DNA of 64,000 bases from Margaritifera margaritifera (GCA_029931535.1 JAQPZY010001523.1:1628501-1692500); one strand, 5' to 3'. Positions 38,001-49,616 are shown, numbered from the stretch's first letter. Notes: generated by a model not told the origin, from the letters alone. A program made the numbers and translations.

Positions 38001-41000
38001 TTAGATGACTATACTGTTAAGAAAAGCTACACCAACCACAATATTACCTCAAAGACAGAATGCAGAAATGTGCAAATTCAGTTACCTTGAATTTACAAGC
38101 GAACAACTGCAGACATTGTTTTAATCTTCTCTTTGAATATTCATGAATAGTTCAGATATAAGGAAGTCAGTTGGCATTAATGCCTATGCAAAAATAATAC
38201 GCAGCACATAATTGTGTCCCCCCCCCAGTACAGTCGGCTGCTTGGTTCTTGCACCAAGCAGCGGGGGTCATCTCAAAAGTTGCTTCCTAGTGTAGGTGGT
38301 CATTGCAGACAGAAACATATTTGGAAATTTTTGTTTCTCCAGGTAAGTGTGCACAAACTTTTAATCTCCCCCCACCCTTAACTATAGTGAATGGTCAGAG
38401 ATCACATGTACGCATGAGGGCTAGTTTATCAGTACAGTCTGGACATTGTGGATTCCACTGGCAACTTAAATGTGGCAATTGGCTGTTGGGTGAATACTTT
38501 TTTGCCAGAGACCATGAGCTCACTTTTAAGAGACTTGTGTATTTGTTTCAAGTGGTAGGTCATTGCACTAATACTGCCCCCAGTGTAGGAAATCTCTGTA
38601 CAGCTTAGGTTACATTAGCTTTGTGTTTGCTGCTGGCATCAGCAACTGTGAAATACTTTCAAACTGGACGTCATTTGCCATGCCTACTTTCAGCCATTTT
38701 GAATAAGACTGGGATACAAAGTTATGTCAGTTTGTGATGTGCTTAATTTATCGTTTAAATGGAAAGCATTTATTGCAAACGTTTACAAGGCTAACAAAAA
38801 ACAATCTTGTTTACACATGTAAAAATGACAGCCTTATAAGAGACGCCCGTTTCCATTGTTTACTAACCTTTGGCTAAACCGACTGGTTATGCTATCACGG
38901 CATATATCTCCTAGAATTGTCACTCTTTTACGTTGTCACTACACATTTTCCATACATTATCAACTTTTTTCATTAAAGAATGCTATAAAATATATATGAA
39001 ATAAAAGCCAATTAAATTATCGTTCTAAATATGTATGATTTGTTAGCATTATTTATTTAGATTTACACTTCAGCACTGCTTGGAAAGCAAATTACAGGTA
39101 AATTTATGCTTCCTGTACAAAATCAATAGTTCAGTGACACTGGCTTGTGCATGACATGATTAATTTGGAAAATTATGCAACTGGGTTAATGGATATGAAT
39201 ATTCACAAAAATTTCAGCCAATAAGAAAATTGAATGATGGTGAGTGCTGAACTTGAAGATTTAAAATATGATGAGCCATGCTGAAGATGTTTTGATGCAA
39301 ATTTAACTATCAATCATATGCGATCCTCAAAGTATATAAAAATATTTTTCACATACCATTAGATTCTACACATTCTGATCTTTAATTTGATATATAAAAT
39401 TTCTATTGCAAATGTGATTAAGTATACTGGACTCTGCTTCAAAGGTAAGAAACTTTTCAGTTTTTCAAATTTGTCGAGCATGTGGTATAGATGCCATCTG
39501 GAATATTTTACGATATTTGTAACAAATATTTTTAACGAGTAGTTTAACACCGAATCAATAAATAAATGTTCACAATATAGTTGCCATGACTTACAACTAA
39601 CAAATAAAATTATCTAAATCAATTTGTAGGATTTATTCATGTATTTGAAATGCCATCTTGATGCGTGAAATGTTTGCTGAATTCGTCGAGACAGAATCTT
39701 ATTTCATAATAACAGCCATTCGAATCTGCAGTTACTGTTAACATATCAAATTTGTTTTCTGAATCAAATCTAACAACTTGCTAGTTCATTGTTATTAATT
39801 TTTACAGTAAACCGTTCAGTTAAAAAATATTATAATGATTGTAAATTTTGAATATTCATATATGTTTGCTACAAAAATTACCCCCCCCCTTAAATTATAT
39901 TTATATATAGTTCAGTTTAAATTTGCTAGTTTATTCTTCTTCTTCTTCTTTTTTTTTTACAGTAAACAGTTGTAAAAAACAATAAAATGATAATAAATTA
40001 AATAACGAATTCTTTAGAGTATGAATGAAAATTACACACTCTCCCTTCTAAATTATTTTTAAAAATTTTTTACTACTATATTTATATATGGTACAGTAGT
40101 TGGTCCTTTTTTATATTGATGTCTATGCAAGCTATCCCAGTAATACTGATATTCCAAGCTGCTCTGGCCTTTTGGTCCTTTTGAATATGCATAATGGATT
40201 ATCCTGGCCCCCTTCTGCCAGAAATATGATTTGAAAAAAAAAAAAAAAAAATACTGAACCACAGCTATGGTATCCAGGATTAGTCGAGTCCATTAAGGAT
40301 GACAGGGGGCTCTGGGTGGCTGAGTGGTAGGCGCTCGCCTTTACCGATCACTGCCATCTCACCTCTGTCCACGTGGGTTCAAGTCTTGGGCTCGGCCAAT
40401 GTGGTTATGTGAGAAATCTTGCCAGTAGCTTCCTGTGGGTCATTGTTTCTTCGCAGGAATTTCCCGGGTTCTTCCTCCACCAGATATACTGGTTGCCATA
40501 TATAGCCTATCATGTGCTAAAAAATGGTGTTAAACCCATAAAACCAAACCAAACCTAAGGATGATAGACAGGCGGCAGTTGTAAAATTTATGGTTCCATG
40601 CCGAAATCCTGGACATTTTCAAAGGCCAACAAAGGGAAGACAGTGAAAAAAGTTTGACTTTAAAAAAAGAATTTGTACCAGACTGTATGCACTCAGGTCA
40701 ACAGTGATTCATGAAAGACTTTGAGTGTCTTTGAGTTGTTCAGAGATATATAATTTGATAATAATGGAATGTTTAAATGTAAATATACAGGAACTCAAGA
40801 CAGTGTGATATACAAAAAAAAGAGACCAGACAAGCAGCTTATTTTTTATATATCACTATGTACTATATATACCTAGTTACAAAGTTTGTAAATAAAATAG
40901 TAGAATTTTTACATAATATTTCTTAGGGAACTCTGGAGACCCAGTTGACTGAGTGGTCTAAGGCGCTCGCCTTTACAGATCACTGACATCTCACCTCTAT

Positions 41001-44000
41001 CCGCATGGGTTTGAAGCTTGGCTCGGACAATGTGGTTATGTGAGAAAGATTGCCAGTAGCTTCTTGTGGGACAGTGGTTCTTCCCAGGATCTTCCTCCAC
41101 CAAATATACTGTCTGCCACGTATAACCTATCATGTGCTGAAAAATGGCATTAAACCCACCAAACCAAACCTTAGTTAACTCATTAACACCTATACATACA
41201 AAATATCTGACAGCACAAATGCATTCAGCAGGAAAATTTACATAGGAATGCCAAATTTCATAATAAAATCTTTAAAAATTAAAAAGTTACGTTTTAAAGT
41301 AAAATATGTCATTATAAGTCCATCATCAAGCAAAACAAAGCAGGCATTATGCACGACTAAAAATTCTAAAAATGACTCGATTTTTGTCAACTTAAAGTTA
41401 CTGTAACTTTGGTTCTAGTAGAGATATCTTGATAATTTAAACTGTTCTGAAGAGGTTTCTATCAGCTTTTTAATTCTGGAACAAGTTTCATTAATTTTTA
41501 AGTTTAAAAAAATGTGACAGGTTGCTAATCTGAACAAACTGTGGAAATGAGTCTGTAAGGTTATGGAAGCAACTTGCAGAACACATCGCAAAACTCTTGG
41601 CTTTGAACAAAATTTCATAAAACACAATATCCCAGTTTAAATTTCTAGTGCACAAAATATAATTTTCCAAATAATTTAGTCTCCCAACTTTTTCATCCCA
41701 AACATGTACAGTAATCATAAGGGAAGTTACAACTTAAATTCCAGTGCAATGTACAGAAACAAACTTACAAGCTTTTTTCTCTTCAACTGTTAATTTTTTC
41801 CAGTCTCCCTTCTCTTTTTCTCTTAGCTTTTTAAGTTCTTGTGTTTCTTCCCTGAATCGGATGGCAGGAAATGGAAAGTCAGCTCGATCCATGTAGTTGG
41901 GGAGTCCATTAAAGCCATATCCAACAATTTCACGTTTACCTGAAAGTAATCATTCAACTTCATGAGCTGTGAACTAAAACTAACAAGCAAAAAATTATTT
42001 TTGCATCAAAATTAATAGTTCAACTTTTTGCTGGAAACTCTGCAGTCATTTCTTTGCAGAGGAATATTTATGCAAATTAGTGAGTTTTACAAGCCTATTT
42101 CTAAAATTTGAAATAAGATGGCTTCAAAGTTTGAATGAAATCAGAAACTATACTTGGAGTTAATTCAGTTTGAAAGTTAATATGTATTTCCTCAGGTCCC
42201 ATAAGCATACTTGTGTCACATAAGGCATTCGCTAAGACCAGGCCCCGCTTTAAAAACAATCTCAATTTTTAATATGTATGTAGCTTCAAATTGTCAGTCT
42301 TTACAATCAATCAAGTATAATCAGAACAATGAATGAAACATGAATATATTCTTACATGAAAGTAAAATTGAACCATACAATTGAGAAACCACATGAAACT
42401 CTGACTTCATTAAAATGTATGCTATTAATGTGGTAGAACTACCATTTGCAGTATATAGTCTAGCCTAATACAACTTTTGTTAATACAGTAGCCCCCCTCT
42501 TATAAGGCCACCCCTTCTGCAGCAGGAAAGTGGATATATAAGAGGGGTGGCCCTTCTAGACGGGGATCACAGATGTGAGTAATATCTACATATAAAGTAT
42601 GAAAGGAGTAACTAATTTTTAAATGTTTATTATTTTAATTTAAAAGTCACAGGAATATTATCATGTTATGACTTCAATGTGATAAAACTATTATCAACGT
42701 TATTTTCAAAAAATTATGAAAAATCATCAATTGTGGTGCAAAACCACATTGTCAGTAAAATCTGAGCACAAACATCTGGCTGTAACTATCCCTGTATGTC
42801 CATCCATTCCATTTTCCCACTCACTGCAGACTGCAGTTAAATGTATATTGATGATGTTTATTTGAATCTTTCTGACATCAAATTTCTCAGGACTTTAACT
42901 CTTTTTGTTTGGTCGAATTGTTTTCACAATATGACTTTCCAACTAGGAGTAGTAATAACAAGATTTTAAAGAATGCTGCTGTGGCAAATCCTTTCAATCT
43001 ATTGTGTAATACTATTTACGCACAAATCTCACATTTTTATCCAGATTTGATCAACAGTTAAAGAGATATTTGAGCTGACATGAAAATTTTGCAAGTTTCC
43101 ATGACCCAGGTACTTGTGAGGTCACTTGAGACCACAATGTGGATTGGCATTGTTCTAGCATGGCGTTCACTGCATGTACATAAAACAAATGAGGCAATAC
43201 TATCTTGGTTATGTGGAGTAGAAAAAATAATTCAAAGGATTATTAAACTAAAACGGGTTTTCAATCAAATGGATACGTAATTTTCCTATTAAATGCGATA
43301 AATTTACATCATCACCAATCAGACTTGCAAGTGTCAGTACTTCGCACAGAACTGTTTGACATGCAGTTTATAAACATCCTAGATGTTGTAATCTTTATAT
43401 CACACAACCATTGCTTGAAATAGATAAATAAGTAAATAAAATAAGCACAAGCAATACCTTACCAGTGAGCCTCTTTCTCAATCTCACACAGATGCATTGA
43501 GATCTTTATGTCAAATAGCATTCCTTTGTTTTGTTGCAATATACTATGCAACATCACTTTTGTAGATGAAATTAGCACATTTATACATCTATACAAGCAT
43601 ATGTACAGTGGTCCCCATCTTGAATGGCCCCCCTGAACAGAGGCCACCCGCTTAATATGGCCACAATCCCTTGGCACCGACGAGTTTGTGTTCAAAAGTA
43701 CCCCTCAAGGACGGCCACCCCTCTAACACGACCAGCGGCCAGCATTTTAGTGCAAGAACAGTCAAATTTACCCCACGCGAGTGGCCACATAATGGTTGTT
43801 TACAGATTAAAATCTCGCTAATATTTTTTAATTTCTCAACTCAACACATTGACATTTTGTTCCAACATCCCAATAAAGTAACTTTAATCCATACAAAGAG
43901 GTAAGTAATCCGATTATCCTTACTGCCATGTGTTCCTAGATGTTAGCCTTTGTCACTTTGATAATTACTGGCTATTATTACGACCGATAATTATCAAGAC

Positions 44001-45047
44001 AACTAAAGCTAACTGCTGAGAAGCACAGCATTGTTCAGCTCAGTCTGCGTGACATCTGGTCGCCAGATAGTAAAATGGTATGTTAGCCTTTTTGGCTTCC
44101 CTCTCTTAGATTATGAAATGTATATAACCGGGTACCAGACTGAAGAAGAAAAAAAAAAAGTCGATCATGTGACAGACTCACTTCTATTGTAAACACTGTG
44201 CCTCTCGTGTGATTGCTCGCGAAGGAATATAGTTGTCGCAAAATATCGTCAAACATTCTCAGTTTAGAATGAAAAGTGAAAGCAATTAGATTAAGCAAAA
44301 TGAGGTAGAGTCTTTTGATCACTACTGAAAAATTTTATGTCAGAAAGATTCAAATAAACATCGTCAATATACATTCAACTGCATTGAGTGGGAGACGGAA
44401 TCGACGGATGTACAGGGATAGTTACAACCAAATGTTTGTGCCCAGAATTACCGACAAGGTGGTTTTGCACCACGATTCATGATTATTCATATTTTTAAAA
44501 AAATAACATTGATATTAGTTTTATCACATTAAGTCCTTAACCAGATAAAATTCCTGTGATTTTTAAATGTAAATATTAAAAATATAAAAATTAGTTACAT
44601 CTTTTATACTTTATATGTAGTTATTACTCACAACTGTGTGATCCCCCTCTAGAAAGGCCACCCATCTTATAAGGCCACTTTCTTGCTGCAGAAGGGGTGG
44701 CCTTATAAGAGGGGGACCACTATACCATGTTATGAGAAAAAATTGCTAAATTGTTCTACAGCATGGTACTTATGTCTACCTTTAAGGTTCAAGTTAATCT
44801 TTTACAACAATTTCTTTTTTTTGTCTTTGTGTTATGCTTTTGCAGGTGAGACTTCACATTTATATCTCTTTATATTATCCCAAATACACAAGTTACCAAT
44901 TTTATACTCATAAACACTAGCTCCTTCAACAGCTACATCCTTTCTGCCGGCCCCTTCAACAGCAATTTCTCTGCCAAGTGCTGCACTGCAATGAAGTCCC
45001 CTTCGCTGCAATGCAGTTCGAGCTAACACTCGTAACAGCTGACTCAT
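28922..45047 (-). CDS. COX4: Cytochrome c oxidase subunit 4, nuclear gene, four coding exons (gene span)
   Basis: Subunit IV of mitochondrial complex IV, an inner-membrane protein that contacts the catalytic core and in animals binds ATP for allosteric control. Joining 45047-44897, 41939-41769, 36420-36289 and 29055-28922 on the minus strand gives one open frame of 195 residues ending in TAA. Every junction is phase 1 and restores a codon (Gly, Leu, Val). The order matches the family: a basic presequence, then PNYMDRADFPFPAI, a Lys/Glu-rich matrix helix, TFAEMN, one membrane helix, VYSPLPPT, and a C-terminus SKWDYEKGDWK close to SKWDYEKNEWKK of vertebrate COX4I1. The product is longer than the ~169 residues usual in vertebrates, and the extra length is at the N-terminus. 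Introns are 3.0, 5.3 and 7.2 kb and packed with transposon debris. Frame, junctions and motifs are seen; function is from the family. Confidence 0.95.
29339..29500 (+). repeat. Dispersed repeat with partner at 51170-51370 (inverted)
   Basis: CCCCCTAAATTTAATAAATCC, AGGGGGAC and GTACATAAAATGTCCCCCTG match, in reverse complement, the segment at 51170-51370. It lies in COX4-flanking intron 3. Confidence 0.6.
29640..32245 (-). repeat. Module bounded by GCTCACCTGG with ~145-bp monomers, in COX4 intron 3
   Basis: Starts TTGCTCACCTGGCATACATA and ends CATGGTGAGC. CAGCCAATC(A/G)GATGCAAGATC recurs near 31330, 31447, 31594, 31737, 31884 and 32019. It is the reverse complement of the 7390-9400 family. 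Confidence 0.8.
33787..33986 (-). mobile_element. tRNA-derived SINE with perfect 14-bp target duplication
   Basis: Minus strand starts GGAGCCACGGAGACTCGGTG, has a perfect B box GGTTCGAATCC (33932-33922), the conserved body TCCTTGGGCAAGGCACTTTA and a tail CCAAACCAAATCAAACC. TCATAGTTGTTTGT flanks it at 33773-33786 and 33987-34000. The body motif is one shared by several animal SINE families. Confidence 0.92.
34816..34964. repeat. 80-bp tandem duplication
   Basis: GGTTTGATTTAGGACAAACT through AATTCCC(C/T)CTTGTC occurs twice, with few differences. Confidence 0.95.
34995..35560 (-). pseudogene. hAT transposase C-terminal (dimerisation domain) remnant
   Basis: Minus-strand frames read KLVMHMPLQTADCERGFSAQ and, after a frameshift near 35170, VHTHMRNRLSSETVKRLMLI and ENFDFTRALTEW. 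CERGFS...RNRL followed by a hydrophobic helix is the hATC dimerisation signature, as in ZNF862/KIAA1586-like transposase relatives. Further upstream text (MLLPPLDMCDSHPFPEGEIV) is coding-like with stops. It is inactive and sits in COX4 intron 3. Confidence 0.8.
35965..36155 (-). mobile_element. Older tRNA-derived SINE copy
   Basis: Minus strand GGGAGCCTTGGTAGCTCACT, a B-box-like GGGTTCAGTAC and TTCTTGGGAAAGGTACTTAG match the 33787 SINE with many differences. It interrupts CAGACAGACACTGGATG... and ...TTGGATGGAAGACAGACAAC of the monomer array, so GGATG may be the target duplication. Confidence 0.7.
36289..36420 (-). CDS. COX4: COX4 coding exon 3 (transmembrane helix)
   Basis: 132 bases after acceptor CTCTCTCCAG. 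It encodes YRASFCQTFAEMNAPTGEWR, where FAEMN and EW are family landmarks, then the single membrane helix SIVAGTIFGFAVTVWLLIYM and KTF. The last base joins TG of exon 4 to give GTG, so the peptide continues TFVYSPLPPT, matching HYVYGPLPQS of vertebrates. The intron then starts GCAAGT instead of GTAAGT. Using the nearby GT four bases further on would change the phase and break the frame, so a GC-AG intron is the only solution seen that keeps the protein. Confidence 0.93.
36918..37137. mobile_element. 220-bp MITE made of hairpins
   Basis: Terminal inverted repeats TACCGTACATACGCACGTTT / RC TACCATTATACTCACGTATA. Inside are two perfect stems: AGACCCTGATCTGCC at 36964-36978 with 36994-37008, and CTGCATAGACCCAG at 37042-37055 with 37085-37098. 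Flanking TA suggests a Tc1/mariner-type target. A related partial copy is at 55507-55650. It lies in COX4 intron 2. Confidence 0.8.
37138..40290. other. COX4 intron 2, no further element recognised
   Basis: AT-rich intronic DNA. C-runs occur at 38219 and 39882. No supported coding region. Confidence 0.5.
40303..40555 (+). mobile_element. tRNA-derived SINE, full length
   Basis: Head GGGTGGCTGAGTGGTAGGCG (A box), GTGGGTTCAAGTC (B box), body GTGCTAAAAAATGGTGTTAA and tail AAACCAAACCAAACC. TAAGGATGA flanks both sides (40294-40302, 40556-40564). Confidence 0.9.
40918..41168 (+). mobile_element. Second SINE of the same family
   Basis: Head CCCAGTTGACTGAGTGGTCT, body GTGCTGAAAAATGGCATTAA and tail CCACCAAACCAAACC. 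Same orientation as the copy 0.6 kb away and antisense to COX4. Confidence 0.88.
41769..41939 (-). CDS. COX4: COX4 coding exon 2
   Basis: 171 bases between acceptor ATTACTTTCAG and donor GTAAGT. The opening GT completes a Gly codon from exon 1. It encodes KREIVGYGFNGLPNYMDRAD and then FPFPAIRF, followed by a charged helix rich in Lys and Glu (REKEKGDWKKLTVEEKKA), equivalent to the matrix-side LPAYMDRRDHPLPEV and KEKEKASWSSLSMDEK blocks of vertebrate COX4. The last base joins exon 3 to make TTG (Leu), so the junction reads KKA-L-YRASF, matching VELYRIKF in mammals. Two SINEs and a hairpin MITE lie in the following intron. Confidence 0.93.
42486..44722. mobile_element. pogo-like non-autonomous element (2.2 kb) with ~400-bp inverted repeats
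   Basis: Left end CAGTAGCCCCCCTCTTATAA, right end (reverse complement) TAGTGGTCCCCCTCTTATAA. The arms 42486-42895 and 44335-44722 are inverted copies over ~400 bp (for example GTGGTGCAAAACCACATTGT against ACAAGGTGGTTTTGCACCAC). TA flanks both ends. A third end-like block CAGTGGTCCCCATCTTGAAT is at 43610, so the interior may be a nested relative. No transposase. It fills most of COX4 intron 1. Confidence 0.8.
44897..45047 (-). CDS. COX4: COX4 coding exon 1 (mitochondrial presequence)
   Basis: Fifty codons plus one base. The start at 45047-45045 was chosen over an in-frame ATG at 45092 because TTCTCTTTCAG, a good splice acceptor, ends at 45052 and lies between them, so the mature exon starts AAAGATG. 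The product begins MSQLLRVLARTALQRRGLHC: arginines on an otherwise apolar, hydroxylated helix with no acidic residue, which is a typical matrix-targeting peptide. It is followed by a small internal repeat (AVEGAGRKDV then AVEGAS). The exon ends ATTG before donor GTAACT, phase 1. The upstream acceptor shows that the 5'UTR is split; the first exon could not be located. Confidence 0.9.
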
Positions 45048-45051
45048 CTTT

Positions 45052-45062
45052 CTGAAAGAGAA
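45052..45062 (-). promoter_or_regulatory. Splice acceptor of a COX4 5'UTR intron
   Basis: On the minus strand a pyrimidine-rich tract runs into TTCTCTTTCAG, followed by AAAGATG with the COX4 start codon. This implies a non-coding first exon at higher coordinates. No convincing donor was identified in the repeat-rich DNA upstream. Confidence 0.65.
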
Positions 45063-45135
45063 AAAAAAACTAGTGACTGGCACGTCATACACCCACCCTT
45101 TGTTTAATAATCCATTATGTAGATAACTGAAATTT

Positions 45136-45765
45136 GTGCAGAAACCACTTTTCTTTTTTCAGCGACCTTGACCTTTGTCCTTTTGACCCCAAAATCAAGA
45201 GGCTTTTCCTTCCCCTAAGTGTAAGCCATCCACAAAGTTTAGTCCAGGTCTGTGATGTAGAACTAATGTTATTGTGGAAAAAAAACATTTTTCTTCTTTC
45301 AGTCACAGTGACGACAACCACTTGCCTCAAAATCGATGGGCTTCATCCTTACCCCATATTCAAGCCAACCACAAAGTGTGGTACTTGTATTCGATGTAGA
45401 ACAAATGTTACTGTGTGGAAATCATTTTAATTCCCTCTGACACATTGACTTTGACCCCAAATCAAAAAGGCTTTATCTGATTCCAAATGCAAGCCATCCA
45501 CAAAGTCTGGTAACTGTAGATGGTGGAGAACTAGTTATTGCGTGGAAACCATTTTCCTTCTTTCAGCCACAGTTATCTTGAATTTTAACCTTTTGAACCC
45601 AAAATCAATATGGTTCTTCCTTGACCCAAGTGCAAGGCATCCACAAAGTTTGTTTAACTGTAGATAGTGAAGAATTAGTTGAACCATTTTTCTTCTTCCA
45701 GTCACAACGACCTTCACCTTTGAACCCAAAAATTGATAGCGTTCTTCCTTACCCCCTTTCTGAGT
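45136..45765. repeat. ~135-bp tandem repeat upstream of the COX4 start
   Basis: About 4.5 units, each with TGGAAACCATTTT(C)CTTCTTTC, CACTTTGACCTTTGACCCC-like text, AAAATCAA(T/G)AGGGCTT-like text and AAGCCATCCACAAAGT. It lies in the 5'UTR intron of COX4. Confidence 0.88.
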
Positions 45766-47550
45766 TATCAAGTCGGAGGTGTAACAGGTCAAAAACTGGT
45801 ACCATGACACTGTTTTGAGAATTTGAATCGCAGGAAAAAAAAAAAAAAAAAAGGTCTATTCGTAAATACTCGCCTAAAAGCAGGTCTTTGGAGCGGAGAG
45901 CTGAGCTAGAGTGCAGAGCAGCAGGTCTTTGCCCGGAGCTGGAGCTAGGAAAATATTGCCTGCTCTGTGCTCCAACTGTTGTACTGACTGGCAATCGATC
46001 AAATTATGCGCGACAGATTCAGTTTGATAAATTTTAGTATTATATCTCATTTTTGAAATCTGCCTAGTTCATGTACTGCTTATTTCTAATTCGGACCTGA
46101 TATTTTAGATTTTGTATGATTTCTAGTGGTGAGAGTGGGGTGATGATGTGTGGACATCACATGGATGTGACAATGTAATATTCAGTTCCGAGTAACTCTT
46201 CAAATAAAAATGATTCATTTTCGCATATTAGTGTTATCCCTTTAAATAATTATTATACAATGAATTATTCCATTTGAGCCAGAGCCCAAAACGGATTTAG
46301 GAAATATATGCAAATGAAAACTTTAACCAAAGCCTTAACAAACTCTAAACAATGATGCAGATGCCGCTACCAGAAAAGTTACTGCTTTGTCTTGCATCTC
46401 ACTAACGTGGGCGAGACAAAAATATTTCAATCAGTTTCCAAAAACAAACAAATGAAAAATCCATGCCCAAACAAACAAACCCAAACATACGATATCAGAC
46501 TATCCCTTAAGTCAAACAGCAAAGTAATCAGGCTTTACGTGTATATTACTGAATGACACCTGTCATAACTTGGCACTGGCTTCTTTAGCATAGTTTCAGT
46601 CCACTAGAAAATGCAAGCATATTGAACCAAACAACTTCACACATAAAGCAAAATAATCTGCCATGTTTTTTATTTCATACCATCTACTGCACGTAAAGAT
46701 CTGCAAAAAAATATAACTCAGATTTGTCATCAAGTTTGTCAATAAATATACAAATATTGAAAACAGATCTGATAGGACAAATCTTGACTGTAATTTTTCA
46801 TATAATTAAGGCAGAAGTGTATTTCAGCAGAACCAAATCCAGTTTGTGTAGTCAGGTACCAAAACTTAAATGACTAATTGCAAACTAAATTACAACACTC
46901 ATAACGATATATAAAACACGAAATAAGGATTTATTTCATACTAGTTACAAGTGAATGGTATGTGAGCAGGTACAGGCAATGGAAGTGTTAAAAAAACAAT
47001 TTCAGATGAAGACTCTGACTTAATTATTTTACCTATTAATAAAAGGGGGACATTCTTCATGACAAAGATTTTTTTTCTCTACAAGTGAGAAATATAGTTT
47101 TAAACAAATGCTTTTCATTATATCAATGTCAGAGATCTAATGAATACTGAAATGTGGTTTTCCCAAATTTGGACAATTTGAATCATACATGTACACTAAC
47201 TTGATGAGGACATTTCTGATGATTAGCAAGCCATCTACCTGCTTTCCAAAAGTGGTACTGGTTTGTCTCTCGTCTTATCACTCAAGAACTACAACTGTGT
47301 TCATTTAGTCTGTTCCATTGTGCCACTGACCCATATTTTACACCCATAGAGTGCATAAAAAAGACCCCCAGAAATGCAAATAAAAGATTGTCATGGTTGA
47401 TTTTAGATTGACTGACTCAAGTGCACCCCAAAGAAGCACAAGACAATCAACTTCAATAGCTGTTAGAAATGTCTTACTGATTTTGATTACCTTGTGCATT
47501 AACTGAGAGCACATGGTCAATGATCATGCATAGAAAATGTAAAGAAGTGA
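45766..47550. other. No gene recognised
   Basis: A GC-rich patch 45890-45970 with repeated GGAGCTGGAGCT-like text could be part of an upstream COX4 exon but has no clear donor. The rest is AT-rich unique sequence. Confidence 0.35.
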
Positions 47551-47559
47551 TGATGAAAT

Positions 47560-47870
47560 CTTCAGCACAGATGCATTTATTTCCAAAGCAGCATACAGGA
47601 AGGAAAAACTTTAGAATACTCAAGTATGAGAAATTCAAATCCTGGTATGGATGGCCTGTTGCAGGGGAGGCTGATAATGATATGTAGCTGAATTATCTTG
47701 AATAAAGAAGAAACAAGGATATTTTAGACCCCCATATATTCTAAATTATGTCACTTTTTGACCTGGTAGGAGCCCTTGAACCCCAGTTTTTCCATTTCAG
47801 GAATGAACACTGGTGCATAAATATAATTCTTTTAAAATGATTTTCGAAAATTACAAGGTATGAAAAATTA
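47560..47870 (+). repeat. Dispersed repeat, inverted partner at 53440-53770
   Basis: ATGCATTTATTTCCAAAGCA, TACAGGAAGGAAAA, ATGGATGGCC, ATATTCTAAAT(T/G)A(T/C)GTCAC and TTTTCGAAAATTACAAGGTA all recur in reverse complement at 53440-53770. Confidence 0.85.
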
Positions 47871-48344
47871 TTTTGGAAAAATAAGGTTTCTGTAAATTGT
47901 GAAATTTTTTATGCTAAGGTTTTGGGAAAGGAGAGGGGTGCTCAATGGTGTCTGCAATGCAGTCAAAATTCCTTTGGCAATCTGAATTTTAAAATTGTCA
48001 GAGTAGTAGTGATATTTATAAAGCATGAGCATAAACAGGGTTCTCAACAGATGCGTACCCTCTGGTTCTGATACTTGGAATTTAAATGTGACCCATTTCT
48101 GACACATGTTAATTCCAACTTGTGCATTTTTATGATGCAATCGATTTGGGCCAGAGCATGTCATAATTACCCTTGATTTGCCTCCTGAGCGCAAATTAAC
48201 TGTATGCGCCAGTGATCAACATTTGCTATACTACTGTTTACACTTCATCGGTTAATAATATCACACTTATGAGAAATCAATATCAACTGGGTGGAGCTAA
48301 CAGGTCACTGGTGTCACGTTTAGGTGTACATAATTGAATTAAGG

Positions 48345-48665
48345 TTAGTTTTGAGATCATTTTTGATAAAACTGTGGAAAATATGGTGCCTCGTGAAGCC
48401 AGTTGTTAAGTGGACAAACTTTGTGTTTTATTGGCGATTAATTTGCTTTAATCTGTAAAATGTTTTACATTTCTGAATCAATTATGACTTGATTGGATTA
48501 ACTTCTGATCATATATCAGTGCTTGTTTGAATGCTCATCAAATTATAATCAATTTGACAAAACTGGAAAATATGGTGGCTTGTGAAGCCAGTTGTCAAAG
48601 GCAAGAGAACAAACTTTGATTGAGTTTTATTGGCGATTAATTTGCTTTAATCTATGAAACCTTTA
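48345..48665 (+). repeat. ~240-bp-spaced direct duplication
   Basis: GGAAAATATGGTG(C/G)CT(C/T)GTGAAGCCAGTTGT and TTTTATTGGCGATTAATTTG occur near 48375-48445 and again near 48567-48650. Confidence 0.85.
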
Positions 48666-48879
48666 AAAATTTGGGTGTTTTAATTAATGTATCATTCAGT
48701 AAGAATTTACCAGACATTATGCTCAGTGATTTATTTCATGCTTTGGAATTACTAGAGATTGAATAACGAGATGGAATAAATTGGGTACATTAGATAAATC
48801 AGCATTGCACATAGGATCCCAAGGGAGGGGACACTGTGTCCCCCACCTTCCAAATTTGGGAGACACACAACATTTTAGA

Positions 48880-49050
48880 GGGACAAGAGAAATACTAGTA
48901 CATAATGCACTAATAGTGCATTAAAAATGAGGTAATCTTATTTGCTTTAACAGTTTTGGCACCTTAACTTTGTGGTCAGCACAGTACTATCATATTTTTC
49001 TTGGACACTTACATTATTGCAATTGAAGTTTTATCATGTGATCATGAGGT
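48880..49050 (+). repeat. Dispersed repeat, inverted partner at 59190-59365
   Basis: ATCATGTGATCA, GTCCAAGAAAAATATGA-like and TGCTTTAACAGTTTTG(G/T)CACCTTAACTTT blocks occur in reverse complement at 59190-59365. Confidence 0.7.
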
Positions 49051-49616
49051 CATTACTGCAGCTGGTTTGGGGATGACTACCAGAGCCTGATGCTGCTGCA
49101 GCCATACACTAACATTTTAGCTAATGATTCAGGAATATGGGCCAATTTTTTGTGATTTTCCTTATAACGCAATGATTTTATATACTAAAATCATGCATAT
49201 ATATAAAAACTATTACTATCTTTTTTCCGAGTGATTCTTTTATTCCACTGACTTCCACAAGACTGATAATAAAATCCATGAATTCAACACAGAACTCACT
49301 ATTTATAACACTAAAATTTGACTGTCATTATTTTACACAAAGTTATATGTCAGATTTGTATATATACTTATTTATAAATGTTTAATTGGTCATTATGTTC
49401 TACTAGTTCTGAAGTTGCTGTTGGTGATATTTGTAAAAGCAGTTATGTTTTACGCAAAGATGAATATCACACTGCTTGCACACTATGGACAGCTCATGCT
49501 GCCTTTTTGTTCATACATTTTGCTGCATAGCTGTTACTTTCAGCCACAATTCTTTTATTTAATACAAGATGAAAATATTTAAAAAAAAGAAATCTCTCTC
49601 TTTTTTTCCCTCTCAC

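Noticed and set aside
38303..38608. 101-codon ORF in COX4 intron 2
   Set aside because: No domain, opposite strand to COX4, and a composition like the flanking intron.
44683..44913. Plus-strand ORF over COX4 exon 1
   Set aside because: Antisense shadow of exon 1 and the MITE end.
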